Assembly: GCF_932526225.1 (NCBI RefSeq) | Contig: NC_064045.1 | Location: 13,262,442 to 13,326,441 of the forward strand | Reading direction: 5' to 3' | From: Nematostella vectensis | Taxonomy: Eukaryota > Cnidaria > Anthozoa > Actiniaria > Edwardsiidae | DNA length: 64,000 nucleotides | Shown: one piece after another, positions 21,990 through 33,850 of the stretch | Numbering within the stretch: position 1 is the first letter of the stretch | How the letters are laid out: each line of letters begins with the position of its first letter | Translations under genes and position numbers: made by a program | The notes under the pieces: generated by a model | Seen by the model: the letters and a program-made list of their open reading frames with translations, nothing else | Database searches by the model: none | Told to the model about the DNA's origin: nothing

Positions 21990-24900
21990 TTGAAAGAAAT
22001 TGTAGAAAAGTATTTGGGCGCAAATAGATGACGACGAAGTTGATGGCCATCACTACTAATTCATGATTGAGTTACAGTTTGGAAGCGTAATTTTACTGGA
22101 ATTCGAAGATAACTAACGGTGGACAGCCATGAATGTTTGACTCTGGTTGGGTTGGCTGTGGTTATGGCGGCCACGAATTTTCTTGGCTCCGTCGCTATCC
22201 TACTGGTATCGCTTGTAATTCTTTCAAATCTCAACAATACCTCTGAAATCTTATCAAGAAACACCTCTGAGTTCAATTTGTCTGGATGGATCAGCAAATA
22301 CAAGTTATTGCTGATCGGTAGCGAAAGTTTTCTTACTTCTACTCGATCGTCAAGATCCGCCATCTTGAATCCTTATGATGTTCATCCTGGTCTACCAAGG
22401 CTCATCTGTAATCTGTTGCTGCTGGGTGGTAATATATTGCTTAACCCTGGTCCAAACTGGAAATTTCCCTGTGGCATATGTGCGAAACCTGTCAAATCCA
22501 ACCAAAGAGGCATCCAATGTGACTCGTGTGACCTGTGGTTTCATTCGTCATGCTGCCAAATTGGTAATTCAACCTATAACTCCTTGGCTAATTCCTCTTG
22601 TACATGGATCTGTCCATGTTGTGGCTCATCTAACTTTTCAAGTGGATCAATCTTCACCTCATCATCCAACTCCATAAGTATTAGCAACTCATTCACTATT
22701 CTATCAACTAATCATGATGAACCATCAAATTCACGTTCTACGCATAGTCTTTATAGTCCTCTTCCTGTCACATCTACCCCGGTTAAACGCTTCAGGAAAA
22801 TCACTAGACTCAATTGTATTGAAATCAATTGTGACAGCATAAAGAGCTCTGAACGTGCAGCAGTTTTTGCCAGCCATGTTAGTATGTATAATCCTGATGT
22901 TATTTTTGGGTGTGAATCCAAACTCAGCCCAGAAGATCCAACATACTCGTCCTTTCCACCAGACTACACAGTATATCGTAAAGATCGATTGGATTCAGGT
23001 GGTGGAGGTGTGTTTATTGCCATCAAGCACGACATCCCATCATTTGCATCACCGAACCACACTATTGACTCTGGAGACGAAGATGAATCATTATGGGTTT
23101 CTGTAAAGCTCGCCAAACAAAAGGAACTCTATCTGTGTTCTTTCTACAAACCTCCCAAGGCTACTACATCACGTATCGACTACCTTTCACATGCTGTTCT
23201 CAAAATTTTCGACAAGAATAAAAAATCTCACCCTAACATTGTTATTGCTGGCGATTTTAACTGTGGAGACATAAACTGGAACTCTGACCCTCCTTCAATC
23301 ACTAACCATGCGTCGGCACCCATGATGAATTACCTACTGGATTTTATCAGCAATAACGCTCTTACTCAACACGTCCTACATCCCACACGCCCAGCTTCTC
23401 TTAATACTTTGGATCTGGTGTTATCGTCATCTCCTGCTCTAGTATCCGATGTCAGAATCCTCCCAGGTATGAGTGACCACGATATTGTGTCTTTTTCTAT
23501 CACCTGTAAGCCTCCAAGGCTAACAAGTCCCCCCCACAAAGTTTATATGTACGATAAAATGGATGTCGAGGGTCTCCATCGTGATGCTATGACCTTGGCT
23601 AGTGAGTTCTTCTCTTCATGTGAGTCTAGGTCAGTGGAGTCAAATTGGTCGCATTTCAAGAACGGTCTCTTATCTGCTGTTGAAAAACATGTTCCTTCCA
23701 AACTGACCAAGTCGAAACTTTCTTTACCTTGGATGTCACCAACCATTAAACGCCTTATGAGGAAACGAGATTCTCTCCTCCTTAGAGCTAAACGTAGTAA
23801 CAACAAAAGCTCAGAAGTATGGCGTGCTTACCGTCAACAGAGGAACAAAGTCGTCAAGGCTCTCAAGGTTGCACATAACAACTATTTGAATGACGTGATA
23901 GGCGAAAGTTTGCAATCAGATCCCAAGAAATTTTGGAGATATGTTAAACGCTCAAGATCAGAAAATGTAGGCATTCCAACTCTCCGTAAGGATAACATGC
24001 TTTTTATATCAGATGCAGATAAAGCTGAGGCTCTTAACCATCATTTCCAGAGCGTTTTCACTAGTGATAATGGTCAACTTCCGGATCTGTCGACTTCTAG
24101 TTACCCTACAATTAAAGATATTATCTTTACCGAGCCTGGCATTCGTAAGCAGCTTGAAAGTCTCAATCCATCTAAGTCTGTTGGACCGGATGGTCTTTCT
24201 CCAAGAATCCTCCGTGATCTATCATCTGAGATCTCAAATGTGCTCACGTTTATCTTCCAGCAAAGTTTTGACTCAGGTATTTTGCCTGAAGACTGGTTAA
24301 AAGCTTTGGTAGTCCCTGTCTTCAAAAAATCCAGCAAGGACAACCCTGAGAACTACCGTCCCATATCCCTGACTTGTATATGCTGTAAAGTTATGGAACA
24401 TGTAGTGCTAAGCCATCTGAACAGTCACACTGCTATGAACAACATCTTATCTGATTTGCAACACGGTTTTCGTTCTGGTTTTTCTTGTGAGACGCAGCTT
24501 GTTCTTACTACTTATGACTGGGCTACTTCTCTTAATAATCAAGGCCAGGTTGATGCTTTATTACTCGACTTCAGTAAAGCCTTTGATAAAGTCTCGCATT
24601 CCAAACTTTTGTATAAGCTCCGTAGTTATGGTATCTGCGGTAAGACTTGCCAATGGATCACTAGTTTCTTATCTGTTAGAACACAATTTGTCTCTGTGAA
24701 TGGTACCCACTCCAGCTGTACTCCAGTGACCTCAGGCGTTCCTCAAGGTTCTGTGTTGGGTCCGGCGCTCTTCCTCTTGTTCATCAACGACATTACTCTC
24801 TGCACCAGGTCTCACCTACGTTTATTTGCTGATGATACTGTAGTCTATCGCAATATCAGGTCTGCAGATGATCATCAAGTGCTCCAGCAAGACCTGGATA

Positions 24901-26318
24901 ACTTAACTAAATGGTCAAATGATTGGCAAATGGAATTCAACGTGTCTAAGTGTCATCTGCTTTCTATCACAAACAAGCGCAAACCATCCTTGCATACTTA
25001 CTCCATCAACAATAAGTCTCTATCCAAAGTTGCAGAGCAAGATTACCTTGGAGTACGCTGTTCCTCCAATCTTCGCTGGGGCCCCCACGCATCTAAAATC
25101 TCGGATAAGGCAAACAAAGTTCTTGGTCTTCTTCGCAGGACTTTGAAACCATGCAGTCAGCTAGTTAAAGAGAGAGCATACTTTACCTTAGTAAGACCTA
25201 TTCTTGAATACGCAGCTCCAGCTTGGAACCCTTATACTGATACCGATGTCAATCGCCTGGAACAAGTGCAAAAGAACGCTGCACGGTTCGTCACCAACAC
25301 ATATGACCCGTATGCAAGTACCACAAAACTTGTTAAAGACCTATCTTGGGACACTCTTGAACAAAGACGTTTAACTAGTCAGGCTATCTTATTTTATAAA
25401 TTTCATAATAGTCTTATATATGCTAAATTACCTGATCTTGTCACGCGATCAACCAGATCCACCAGGCGCAAAGAGCTGTATTATAACCAATTGCAAGCAA
25501 ATACCCTAGCTTTCAACTATTCTTTTTTCGCTAGAGCCATAAGAATCTGGAATTTGCTCCCCAACGACGTCAAATCAATTAATACCCTTGCCAAGTATAA
25601 GGCTGCTGTTCAGCCTGCAGTTAGATCTCTACAAGTACCTAGCTACTTGCGCAGGCTTTAGATCCCCAACCCATTAGCTGCTTAGTTTGTTTGTTTATTT
25701 AATATTCATTCATTTATTTATTTATTTAGCTATTTATCTATTTATTATTTATGTATTTAGCTATTTATCTATATCATTTATCTGCAATTAGATTTAAAGT
25801 GCATGTTACTTGTGTTAGCATTTAGATCCTCAATGGTCCTTTCCCCTTGTGGCGTTCTGTGCTTCTGTCTGCGCCGGAGTCCTCTGCAATGCTTTGTTGA
25901 AGCGGTTGCGAGTGATTCTGGTGTGGATGGGGGTGTGGAGCGCCGTAGGGGGAAGGGTCCATTAAATATTTCGTTTGTCTGCTTGTTATTCACTACTAAT
26001 TTATTTATTTGTTTATTACCTATTTGTCTCAAGTATCTATCCTGTTTTCTTATTTTATCTATTTACTTATTTATTTATTTATTTACTTATTTATACATTG
26101 ATGTTTGTTTTTGCTACAGTTACTCTTTAATACTCTTTGTATCATAATTATACAATAATTACAATATTTACTTATACAGTTACTCTTTAATACTCTTTGT
26201 ATCATAATTATTCGTTATTATTTGAGCAATTCTTATTGTAATTATTTTAGCTCTATATGCCTCCTAGTATTAGCGAAAGCTACTTATAGGAGTAATAAAT
26301 CGAAGTATCGAAGTATCT
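21990..26318 (+). mobile_element. CR1-like non-LTR retrotransposon (LINE), apparently intact
   Basis: One long ORF is flanked by a short 5' leader and a 3' region of about 650 bases. That region is rich in TTTATTTA repeats and has two copies of TACTCTTTAATACTCTTTG (about 26118 and 26180). A short tandem TCGAAGTA octamer at about 26300-26317 is typical of CR1-type 3' ends and is my marker for the right end. The left boundary is approximate. The ORF is unbroken, so the copy is recent or active. Confidence 0.8.
22164..25661 (+). CDS. LINE polyprotein: PHD-like zinc finger, APE endonuclease, reverse transcriptase
   Basis: About 1165 residues from the first in-frame ATG (22164); the frame itself is open from 22113. 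Order of domains: a hydrophobic N-terminal stretch; a Cys/His zinc finger (CGICAKPV, CDSCDLWFHSSC, CPCC; bases about 22470-22625); an apurinic-type endonuclease (GDFNCGDINW near 23250 and SDHDIV near 23475); and a reverse transcriptase with ENYRPISLT, ALLLDFSKAFDKVSH, GVPQGSVLGP and the catalytic FADD (near 24825-24840). The protein would nick target DNA and prime reverse transcription of its own RNA. The finger plus endonuclease plus RT in one ORF fits the CR1/L2 group common in cnidarians. There is no frameshift or stop. Confidence 0.93.
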   Translation: MAATNFLGSVAILLVSLVILSNLNNTSEILSRNTSEFNLSGWISKYKLLLIGSESFLTSTRSSRSAILNPYDVHPGLPRLICNLLLLGGNILLNPGPNWKFPCGICAKPVKSNQRGIQCDSCDLWFHSSCCQIGNSTYNSLANSSCTWICPCCGSSNFSSGSIFTSSSNSISISNSFTILSTNHDEPSNSRSTHSLYSPLPVTSTPVKRFRKITRLNCIEINCDSIKSSERAAVFASHVSMYNPDVIFGCESKLSPEDPTYSSFPPDYTVYRKDRLDSGGGGVFIAIKHDIPSFASPNHTIDSGDEDESLWVSVKLAKQKELYLCSFYKPPKATTSRIDYLSHAVLKIFDKNKKSHPNIVIAGDFNCGDINWNSDPPSITNHASAPMMNYLLDFISNNALTQHVLHPTRPASLNTLDLVLSSSPALVSDVRILPGMSDHDIVSFSITCKPPRLTSPPHKVYMYDKMDVEGLHRDAMTLASEFFSSCESRSVESNWSHFKNGLLSAVEKHVPSKLTKSKLSLPWMSPTIKRLMRKRDSLLLRAKRSNNKSSEVWRAYRQQRNKVVKALKVAHNNYLNDVIGESLQSDPKKFWRYVKRSRSENVGIPTLRKDNMLFISDADKAEALNHHFQSVFTSDNGQLPDLSTSSYPTIKDIIFTEPGIRKQLESLNPSKSVGPDGLSPRILRDLSSEISNVLTFIFQQSFDSGILPEDWLKALVVPVFKKSSKDNPENYRPISLTCICCKVMEHVVLSHLNSHTAMNNILSDLQHGFRSGFSCETQLVLTTYDWATSLNNQGQVDALLLDFSKAFDKVSHSKLLYKLRSYGICGKTCQWITSFLSVRTQFVSVNGTHSSCTPVTSGVPQGSVLGPALFLLFINDITLCTRSHLRLFADDTVVYRNIRSADDHQVLQQDLDNLTKWSNDWQMEFNVSKCHLLSITNKRKPSLHTYSINNKSLSKVAEQDYLGVRCSSNLRWGPHASKISDKANKVLGLLRRTLKPCSQLVKERAYFTLVRPILEYAAPAWNPYTDTDVNRLEQVQKNAARFVTNTYDPYASTTKLVKDLSWDTLEQRRLTSQAILFYKFHNSLIYAKLPDLVTRSTRSTRRKELYYNQLQANTLAFNYSFFARAIRIWNLLPNDVKSINTLAKYKAAVQPAVRSLQVPSYLRRL

Positions 26319-26934
26319 GGATTTGACTACTCAGTACTGCAAATGGTTTTCGTTGCGTCCTTTGGAGCTTATAAGTAAATTCGGGGTAGTGGGGGAGGGG
26401 GTGGGGAAAAGGAGAGAGAGAGAGATCTATTTCTCTTTTCCTCCTCCCCATTCCCCCTTTCCCGCTCGTCCCTTCCCGTTCCGCGCGCGCTCTTTCGGGT
26501 TCGGTCCGCGTGCTCGCTGTTTTCTTGTGTTGTCTTGCAAATAGAGATGCCTGCGGAGGAGGCAACGGACTTTTACTATGTTTTTAGTATTTTTTTAGTT
26601 TAAACGCCTTTTTTATTAGGTAAAAGAAGGCATTCTGTCGCAATCTGTGGTAAATGTCAAAAGAAATGTAAAAATTATGCGAAAATTAACCGCGTATAAA
26701 TACGGCATATATATTGGATAAAGATGCCTTTTGTGAAATTCTGTTTTCTCTTGAAAATGCGTGCACTCAAAAAAGATGTCAATCATATGTAAAGAAGCTA
26801 CCTAAGCTGCCTATCTACAATACAGAAGAAAATTCTGAAGTGTTGTGGGAATGGGAAGATCCATTATAAACTTGAGTCTTTTAGGTCCAAGTAGACCGCG
26901 AATTGACCATCGACAGAGATGCTGCAAGAGAGGT
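26319..26934. other. low-complexity intergenic DNA, no gene recognised
   Basis: Contains a GAGAGAG run and C/T-rich tracts (about 26390-26480). A GATGCCTGCGGA block resembles one at about 1200, so it may be part of a dispersed repeat. Confidence 0.45.
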
Positions 26935-27118
26935 ACCATACCTATAAATAATGAAGAAATAGGGTGAGTTTTAAGAGCCGAGGAGAGGAGAGGTTACCAA
27001 ACATACAGATAATAAAGAAAAAGGATGATTTACAGGGGCTGAGGAGAAGAGAGATTTCCATACCTATAGACAATGAAGAAATATGGAACGTAAGCGGAGC
27101 TGAGAAGAGGAGCTGTAC
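26935..27118. repeat. about 61-bp tandem repeat, three copies, 3' of the ankyrin gene
   Basis: Units start at about 26935, 26997 and 27058. Each holds CCATACCTATA-like, AATGAAGAAAT-like and GCYGAGRAGAGGAG-like blocks. Confidence 0.7.
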
Positions 27119-27201
27119 AAAATGATCCAGCAAACAAAAATTGTTTACGAACAACCATGGTGGCAATACGGACAACCATAGACAAATTACTTCTTTCCTA
27201 C

Positions 27202-28954
27202 CTATATTTTTCTCTTGTTCTCACCTTCATGTTCTTGCAGCAACTGTTGACAGGCCAAATTATTAGCGGCTTTATGTTGAGGTGTATAACCCTTGCTGTC
27301 TCGAACTGAGGCATTAGCACCATACAACAACAACAGCCGTACATTTTCCAGTTTACCGCGCTGGGCACATATGTGAAGAGGGGTTAAGTCTCCTTGTGTC
27401 CCACATGGTCCATTTACTGGCATCCCAGCATCTAACAGCATCTACAAAAAGTGTTATTTAATTTCTTTTCATTTAAGTTTAGAAATACAAAAAACAGAAC
27501 TGCACTATTATATCAATTAGCTTTTGAAACAAACAAGGCATTTGGGACTAACATTTGACCAAGGCTTTTAATTTACCAGTAGTCTAGAGAGGTATAGTGT
27601 TTGGGATTTTTCCAACCTCTAATTCACAGAGGATTTGTTAGGTAAGGCCACTTGCTATATGTAAGCTTCAGGTGATTTTTGTATCTGCTCACATTTTTCA
27701 TCCTCTTGCTATGGTACGGTATTGCCACAGTAGATAGTTGGGTTCGTAGGTTTAACTCCAAAAGATCTCAATGCAATGTTTTAGGTAACACCAATAAATC
27801 AAGCAAAAAGCAAGCAAACTTCCTATCCACTATAATTATTGTTTCAGTCTAAATTGGAGGCAATTCAACAAGTCCCTCCTTACATCAGGAGGTGTAAAAA
27901 TGAGTGATAATGACAAAAAATCATTAGCGATAGCATTTTACGAAATTATTTGCTAATCAAAATGCTCTTACCCCTGGTATCAGAGGCTTAAAGTTCCACT
28001 TGTTCACTGACCCAAGTGACACAACAAGCCTCTGGTATTCAGGGTGAAATGCTCTTGTTGTACCTTTAGTATAATACTTCCGTCAGGTGTACTGTTACAG
28101 GCGTAGTAAAGAATGTTGTAACCAGCTCTATCTCTGGCATCTAAATCACACTCTGTGCCAAGCTGTGGAAATAAATTGGAAAAAGTACTATGCTTAAAAA
28201 GTGATAAATTTTAACCCCCAGCCACTCCCTATAAAATCACTAATATAGCTGCCAACCCATATGCATTAGATTTTAGGCCTCAACACAAAACCATTAGCAA
28301 CACAAAACACAACCATAAGCAAATACTTGCCAGACTAAAAAAAGACCTGTAAGGTGATCCCATGTCCTGCCTACCCCCCCCCCCCCCTCCCTCCCCCAAT
28401 CGCATCACAAATCAATTTGCACCATTCACCTAACTCCTCACCAGCAATTCAATACAGTTCTCATGAAGTTCTCGACAGGCCACAAGTAGAGGAGTCTGGC
28501 CTTGAGTATTCCTTACATTCACATCAGACCCTGCATTAATCAACAGACGCAAACACCCTGCCCTCCCCTCCCTAGTAGCAATGTATAGGGGGGTCTCGGG
28601 GTACTTGGCGTTCATGTTAGCGCCTGCGTTGATTAACTCGCTAACACACTCGGTATGGCCTCCATATGTGGCAACCCAAATCGGCGTTAATACAGAGCTC
28701 CCTTCGCCGACTCCGTCTACTTTTGCGCCTGCTTTAAGCAAGGCTCGTACACAGTTCGTATAGCCTTCTTTGGCGGCGAGGAATAGTGGTGTCAAAGCCG
28801 AACTGTTCGCAAAATCGACTTGAATAGTAGTGTCGCGAAGAAGCAAGCGGAGTTGCTCTTCGTCCCCAGTTTCTGCAGCATGCAGCAATTGTGCATCTTT
28901 TGGTTTTCTTTGTATTTGAGCTTCGACGTCGTGGACGTTACCCATTAAAATCAA
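27202..28954 (-). CDS. ankyrin-repeat protein, about 280 residues
   Basis: Three exons (28954-28442, 28162-28064, 27441-27202) join in phase 0, each join at clean GT/AG sites. The start may be 28954 or, better, the next ATG at 28945 (MGNVHDVEAQ). The protein is almost entirely ankyrin repeats, with the TPLxxAxxxGxxxCVxxLLxAGAxV pattern. Six or seven repeats are visible, the last starting LTPLHICAQRGKLENVRLLL. A short charged tail follows (EGENKRKI). There is no signal peptide, membrane segment, SOCS box or other domain. Ankyrin stacks bind other proteins, so this is likely a soluble adaptor, but I cannot name a specific orthologue. Confidence 0.85.
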
Positions 28955-30585
28955 ATTTTTGGACCATTCACGATTCAGTTGGTTCCATCATTCTGTTTGC
29001 AAACATCAAATAGTTCTTGCTTCCAAAATTCAATACTTTGATTCAATAAACAAGAAATTAGGCTAAATTGAATGTTCCTATCAAAAAATCTTCGATTAAA
29101 GGCTATCTATTCCCTTATTTCTTTAACGAGCGATATTATAGAAAATATAGGAAATAACAATACGTTCTACGCCTGATCCCGCCATGTTTGTTTATCTCTA
29201 GATCGAGGGAGATTGGGGCGAGCGATACATCTACCACAGGTAACCCACACAAATGCCTGTTGAAATAGAGAGCCAAGTTCGGTTGTTGGAATAAAAATAT
29301 TCTGACTTCAAACAGTGTACTACAACATATACTCTTCCGTTTTATGTGACCACATCCCCCGTTTCAGAACCCGAGACTTTCAAATTTCGTAATTTGAGGG
29401 TCGTTGAAGGCGAGCAACTGCTGCCAAGTAGACTACAACCGAGCTTTTTTTCAAGCTTGTTTTCGGATCATTTTCTCGTGGTATGTCACAAAAAAAGATG
29501 AAAAAAAAGTATAAGTAGAGTTACAATACAATCCCACTACAATAGCTAAAGTTTCTGCTTAGAGCGAAAAGGCTCAAGACTCGAGACCGAAAAAGATGGG
29601 GAAATCCGTAGCATGGTAAAACGAGATCGCATTTAAAAATCCGAGACTCCGAGACCGCGAAAAATAAAACCAGGCTCCGAGACCTCTAAAATTTTGAAAC
29701 AGGAAAAACGAGACTTCGAGACTTGCGCAAAAGAAAACGCTGAGAAATTATTGAGAGACTTTCGAAATTTCAAGGCACCCATCGCCACCCCTGCTATTTG
29801 GCTTCAACTATTGGCCTCGATTTAATACGACTTGGACTTGTTTTGAAGTGTGGTGTCAAACTCTTGAAATGTCGTTTAATACAGACAGTATAAGGTTAAG
29901 GCCTTATGCGCAAATGAGCGCGAAGAGGATAGGAAAGCATGGAAAATTCTAGACTGCGCGGGAGACTAGGGAAATTCAAAGTGGCGAAAAAAAAAAATAA
30001 TATGAAATATTGTGTTTGAGGCGCCTTACTTTACTTCCATTTTTTCGGGCAGAAAATGCTCATTTAACGAATTTCAACTTTCTATGCTATAAAGACGTTA
30101 AGAATGAGGCGCGTACACAGGGGGGGGGGGGGGGGGTGCGTTGGGCGGTTCATTTCTTATTAAGCAATCTTCAAATACTGTGCTTTTTCCATATGATACC
30201 TATGATTGCGCACCGTACCCCCCACCCCGGCCAATCCTGCCAACGCCCCTTAGAATTCGTAGCAACTTAAACACAGCTTAGGATAACTGTTTGAGGAGAA
30301 ATGGACCGCTTTTCAGAAGACGAGATGGTTGAACGCGAGGCTTTAGCAGATCGCCGAGGTCATTTTGCAAATGTTTGCTGCTTCTTTCTTACAAAATCGC
30401 CTCATTTTAAGTAATTCAAACCAGGGTCCGGATCCTAGAAAGCTAACCCAGAGTTATATAAAGTTCTTATCCTATCAAATGTCCCAATAGCCACAGTTAT
30501 CCCCAGGGTTAGCACCAACCTGCTTTCTATGAACTAGACCCAGGCCTTTAGCGCCAGGCTTTATCCAAACACACACCAGCCTGCC
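28955..30585. other. intergenic; CGAGAC-rich stretch and poly-G run
   Basis: It starts with the likely promoter of the ankyrin gene. Between about 29370 and 29760 the hexamer CGAGAC recurs many times at irregular spacing. A block near 29335 (CTTCCGTTTTATGTGACC) is close to the reverse complement of part of 30590-30880. A run of 18 G lies at about 30120. A short frame at 30301 (MDRFSEDEMVEREALADRR) has gene-like composition, but I could not link it to other exons. Confidence 0.4.
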
Positions 30586-30589
30586 TAGC

Positions 30590-30880
30590 CTCGTTTCCAC
30601 ACTAGGACCCCTCTTGGGCCAACTGACTGAGCAGAAGCTTCCGGTCTGCTCGGCACGACGTTGGCGCGGCCTGAAATGGGTCTTTTAACACTTAAAAGTG
30701 TTCACGGGAACATCCGTTCACCTAATCGGCTGGTGACCTCGATGGGGGATTAGGGTCACATAAACGGAAGAGCCATGCTGGTCACATCAAACCGCGAAGC
30801 CCAGAACGCTGCTTTATGAAAACAGCATGTAAAACCCCGGCTAATTCGGGAGATAAGGATGACCTTCAATACCGCAAGGC
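30590..30880. other. GC-rich, hairpin-prone segment of unknown nature
   Basis: About 290 bases of clearly higher GC content with several short inverted pairs, such as GCTGCTTT/AACAGC and CGGTC/GACCG-type arms. It matches no tRNA, rRNA, snRNA or SRP RNA pattern I know. Part of it resembles 29330-29355 on the opposite strand, so it is more likely a dispersed repeat than a unique RNA gene. Confidence 0.3.
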
Positions 30881-30976
30881 GCAATTATTTTACTGCAGTT
30901 TTTGGTATTGTGGCCGCTGATATCCAACAGGTCAATCGTCTACTGGCTTCCTTCATTCAAAAGCCTTGAGCGCATA

Positions 30977-31176
30977 GTAAGTCGCTGGTCCGTATAACGC
31001 GGAAAAAAAAAACATTATGCACTTAGAGTAAGTCGATGGTCCGTATAACGCGGAAAGAGAACATTATGCACTTAGAGTAAGTCGATGGTCCATATAACCC
31101 GGAAAAAGAACATTATGCACTTAGAGTAAGCCGCTGGTCCGTATAACGCGGAAAAAGAACATATATGCATTGAGAG
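30977..31176. repeat. about 50-bp tandem repeat, four copies
   Basis: Units start at 30977, 31028, 31077 and 31127. The core is GTAAGTCGATGGTCCGTATA, then ACGCGGAAA and AACATTATGCACTTAGA. Confidence 0.85.
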
Positions 31177-31950
31177 TGAAACAAAGGCATTTTCCCTTTT
31201 TTTTCGTACTTATAACAATAAAATGGAAATGCGATATACAAGAACATCAGCCCGCTAACTTGGCGAGAAGTTTATATTTTTCTCAAATTGTTTTTCTATT
31301 GTAGATAAGAACCCACCCAATATAAATCACCACGCCTTCTTCTTGACCATAACGTTTGATACGTGTTGCTGTATCTGCGCTCCCAGCTAGCCATTCCAGG
31401 TGCAACGAGGGTGATAAGCTTCTAAAATGTTTTCTTCTATTTAAATATTAATTTGTAGATGGTGGCATAGCATAGCTACAGGCTAGTAGTTAGAAAGTTA
31501 GACATGAAACGAGATGCTTGCTGCAAACCGAATCTAACTCAAACCCTTAAAAAAAAAAGAACGTTTGAGTTAGCTGAGCCATCGTAAACCGAGTGACCCA
31601 GCTCCAGTAAATATAAACTATACCCCAATCCGTACGCAATATCACTTAATGCCTTTTCGCAAAAAAAACCTCACAACGAAACTGGGCTTGTATACATAAA
31701 AAGGGGGGGAGGGTATAAAACCTCAAGTAATTTACAAGTGCCTGTTTTCAAAGAAAACAACGAAGACGTTAGGGATTGCAAAGATGTGGGCTTTTCGGTT
31801 GTTGTTATTGTTATTATTTTTTGTTTTTTTCACTTGTGAGCACCTTAGTCATTCCTGGATGTTCATAACTGGCAAAGTGTGCTATGGCACACGAAGGCAA
31901 TCGTAATTCGTGTATCGCCACACTACTTGCTAAGTTAATACCGCCGCAGG

Positions 31951-32412
31951 TAATATCACTTAACGCGTTTCCGCCGACAATACCTCACAAAGATTTAACG
32001 CGTACGTAACGAACCCTCAACAAATTTACCAAATGCAAATATTGTTGACGTCTTTAAAATTTATTCAAATCATGTTTTATTTAGGATTACAAACGTAAGC
32101 TAATGAGATATTCGTTTCTCTCTTACCATAGAAAAATGTATAAAGAAACGCGTTGTTCTTATTTCATCTGGCTCCTAAGTCTAGAGCCTATATCCCAGGC
32201 AGTCGGAACAATATCACTATTAACGCGTTTCCGCCGACAACATCACAAAAGAAACGTGTACGTAACAAAACCTTAACAAAATTTTCAAGTGCAAATAATG
32301 CTGACGTTTTTAACATTTCCTTTCACAAACGTTTACAAACGTAAGCTAATGAGTTAATTGTTTCTGTTATCATAAAAATATAAAGAAACGCATTGTTTTT
32401 ATTTCATCCGCC
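31951..32412. repeat. two tandem diverged copies of a 205-220-bp unit
   Basis: Copies lie at about 31951-32172 and 32208-32412. They share AATATCACT, AACGCGTTTCCGCCGACAA, ACAAACGTAAGCTAATGAG and ATAAAGAAACGC blocks. A short third relic lies near 31637-31680. Confidence 0.75.
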
Positions 32413-32490
32413 TCGCCGCGCCCCTTATAAAGATAAGAGTACTCACATGAAAATTGCGTAGAAAAGTATGGAGTAAAAGCGAAATCCAGT

Positions 32491-32618
32491 TTACCACCCT
32501 GCTAGCAGAGCTGTTTCCTGTTGGTTTCTATCAGTTTGAACACTAAAGAACAGAGACGCAACACGGATATAAATGGACTAATAGAAACAAAAGGAAAACA
32601 GCTCTGCTAGCAGGGTAA
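32491..32618. mobile_element. small foldback element (about 128 bp)
   Basis: The arms are inverted copies of about 45 bases, with ACCCTGCTAGCAGAGCTGTT at the outer part and TTTCTATYAGTNNA further in. AAATCCA appears just outside both ends and may be a target duplication. No coding capacity. Confidence 0.65.
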
Positions 32619-32639
32619 ATCCAATTGACCTGTGACCAA

Positions 32640-33680
32640 CTTTCACAGCCCTGCACCCCCCCCCCCCCCCCCCATAATAAAAAAACACACCCGCTAGCCG
32701 TGTATGTGTTTCAAATTAAAAGAAATGTTTCTTCGTGCGCTCACACGTTTACGTATCTTTTGAGGTCATACACAATTTCCCCCCATCGGTACGTGCAAAG
32801 TTGCATCATGGATTTATTTTCTGGAACAAAAATGACATAATAGTGACCCGTATTTGTTGAGTAAGGGAGACTTCATATAAAGAAACGGATCACTTTCGTG
32901 TTATATAACTGGTTATATAGAACACCCATGTCGACCAAAGCTTCTCGAAGTTGCTGCCAGAGTTATCCGGTTATTCCTATCTAAGTCAAGAGAAAAAAAT
33001 GCTAGGAAATAAAATAACACAGCTTAAAACACCTGTATTTACTAATAGACTATTAAAGACTAAGGAAAACAAAACGATTTATTACTTTATTATTTATATA
33101 CTTTCATTACCAACATGATGGATAACGTCTGAGCTCACTTCAAATTCAATGTCAGTAGCCTGTGATCAGCCGGCTGCACGCAGGCTAAATGTCAGCTGAC
33201 AAGGGTAAGTTTCTGCTCTCGTAAAACTTGATCGAAGAGTACGAAACCTACACCCCTAAGTATAAAATCGTTTTTGTCACAAAATTCGATGCACCACAGT
33301 TGCGTGCGTGGTCTAAAGGTGTTAATCCCCGCCTTCACCGGCCTGCCATGATCACCGCCTGCCGCTTAAATACATATCAACAGATCAAGCAAGCTGTTAT
33401 ATTCTCATAACAGAATGTGTTTTTAAACTAATTCGTGTACTTTACATCAAATTGAAACTGCTGTTAAATCGTTTTACATCAAAAAACTATTATGAAACAA
33501 ACAGATAAAGCTTATAATTACAGTAAGAATAAGCTTTTATGTTGCCCTTGATTAGGATGTTTAGAACCAGTATGTTTTCTGTACGTCTCGTTCTTTAAGC
33601 AAGGCTTAAAGAATGTCGATAAACCACTCCTTTATTATTGTTTACAATTAAAAATCCGTCGGTGTATTTACAAGAAAATT
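32640..33680. other. intergenic, no gene recognised; poly-C run near 32655
   Basis: Only short open frames without splice support. A homopolymer of about 19 C lies near 32657-32675. Confidence 0.5.
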
Positions 33681-33684
33681 TCAA

Positions 33685-33850
33685 AATAGCCACCCACGAT
33701 TGAAGTCGGATACCTTATTAACGACATTTTATAAAAAGTATCGCAGTCACTTGCTTGAATTAGCCGATGGATATGGATTCTTTAAGTGAGTCGTTCTTGT
33801 GCGGGAGAGTAGAATGGCGGCCTGGTTGCCCTTCTTTAATCAATCCTACA
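33685..33850. repeat. dispersed repeat, second copy at about 62618-62790
   Basis: The two copies share CCACCCACGATTGAAGT, a TTCTTTRAGTSA-like block, AATGGCGGC and TTGCCYTTCTTTA in the same order and spacing. Both look like decayed copies of one interspersed element. Confidence 0.55.

Noticed and set aside
22061-24343. Short frames opposite or shifted within the LINE
   Set aside because: Shadows of the LINE ORF.
30301-30360. Short gene-like frame MDRFSEDEMVEREALADRR
   Set aside because: The donor after it is weak (GTCATT) and no downstream exon in phase was found. It does not join the 34347 frame.
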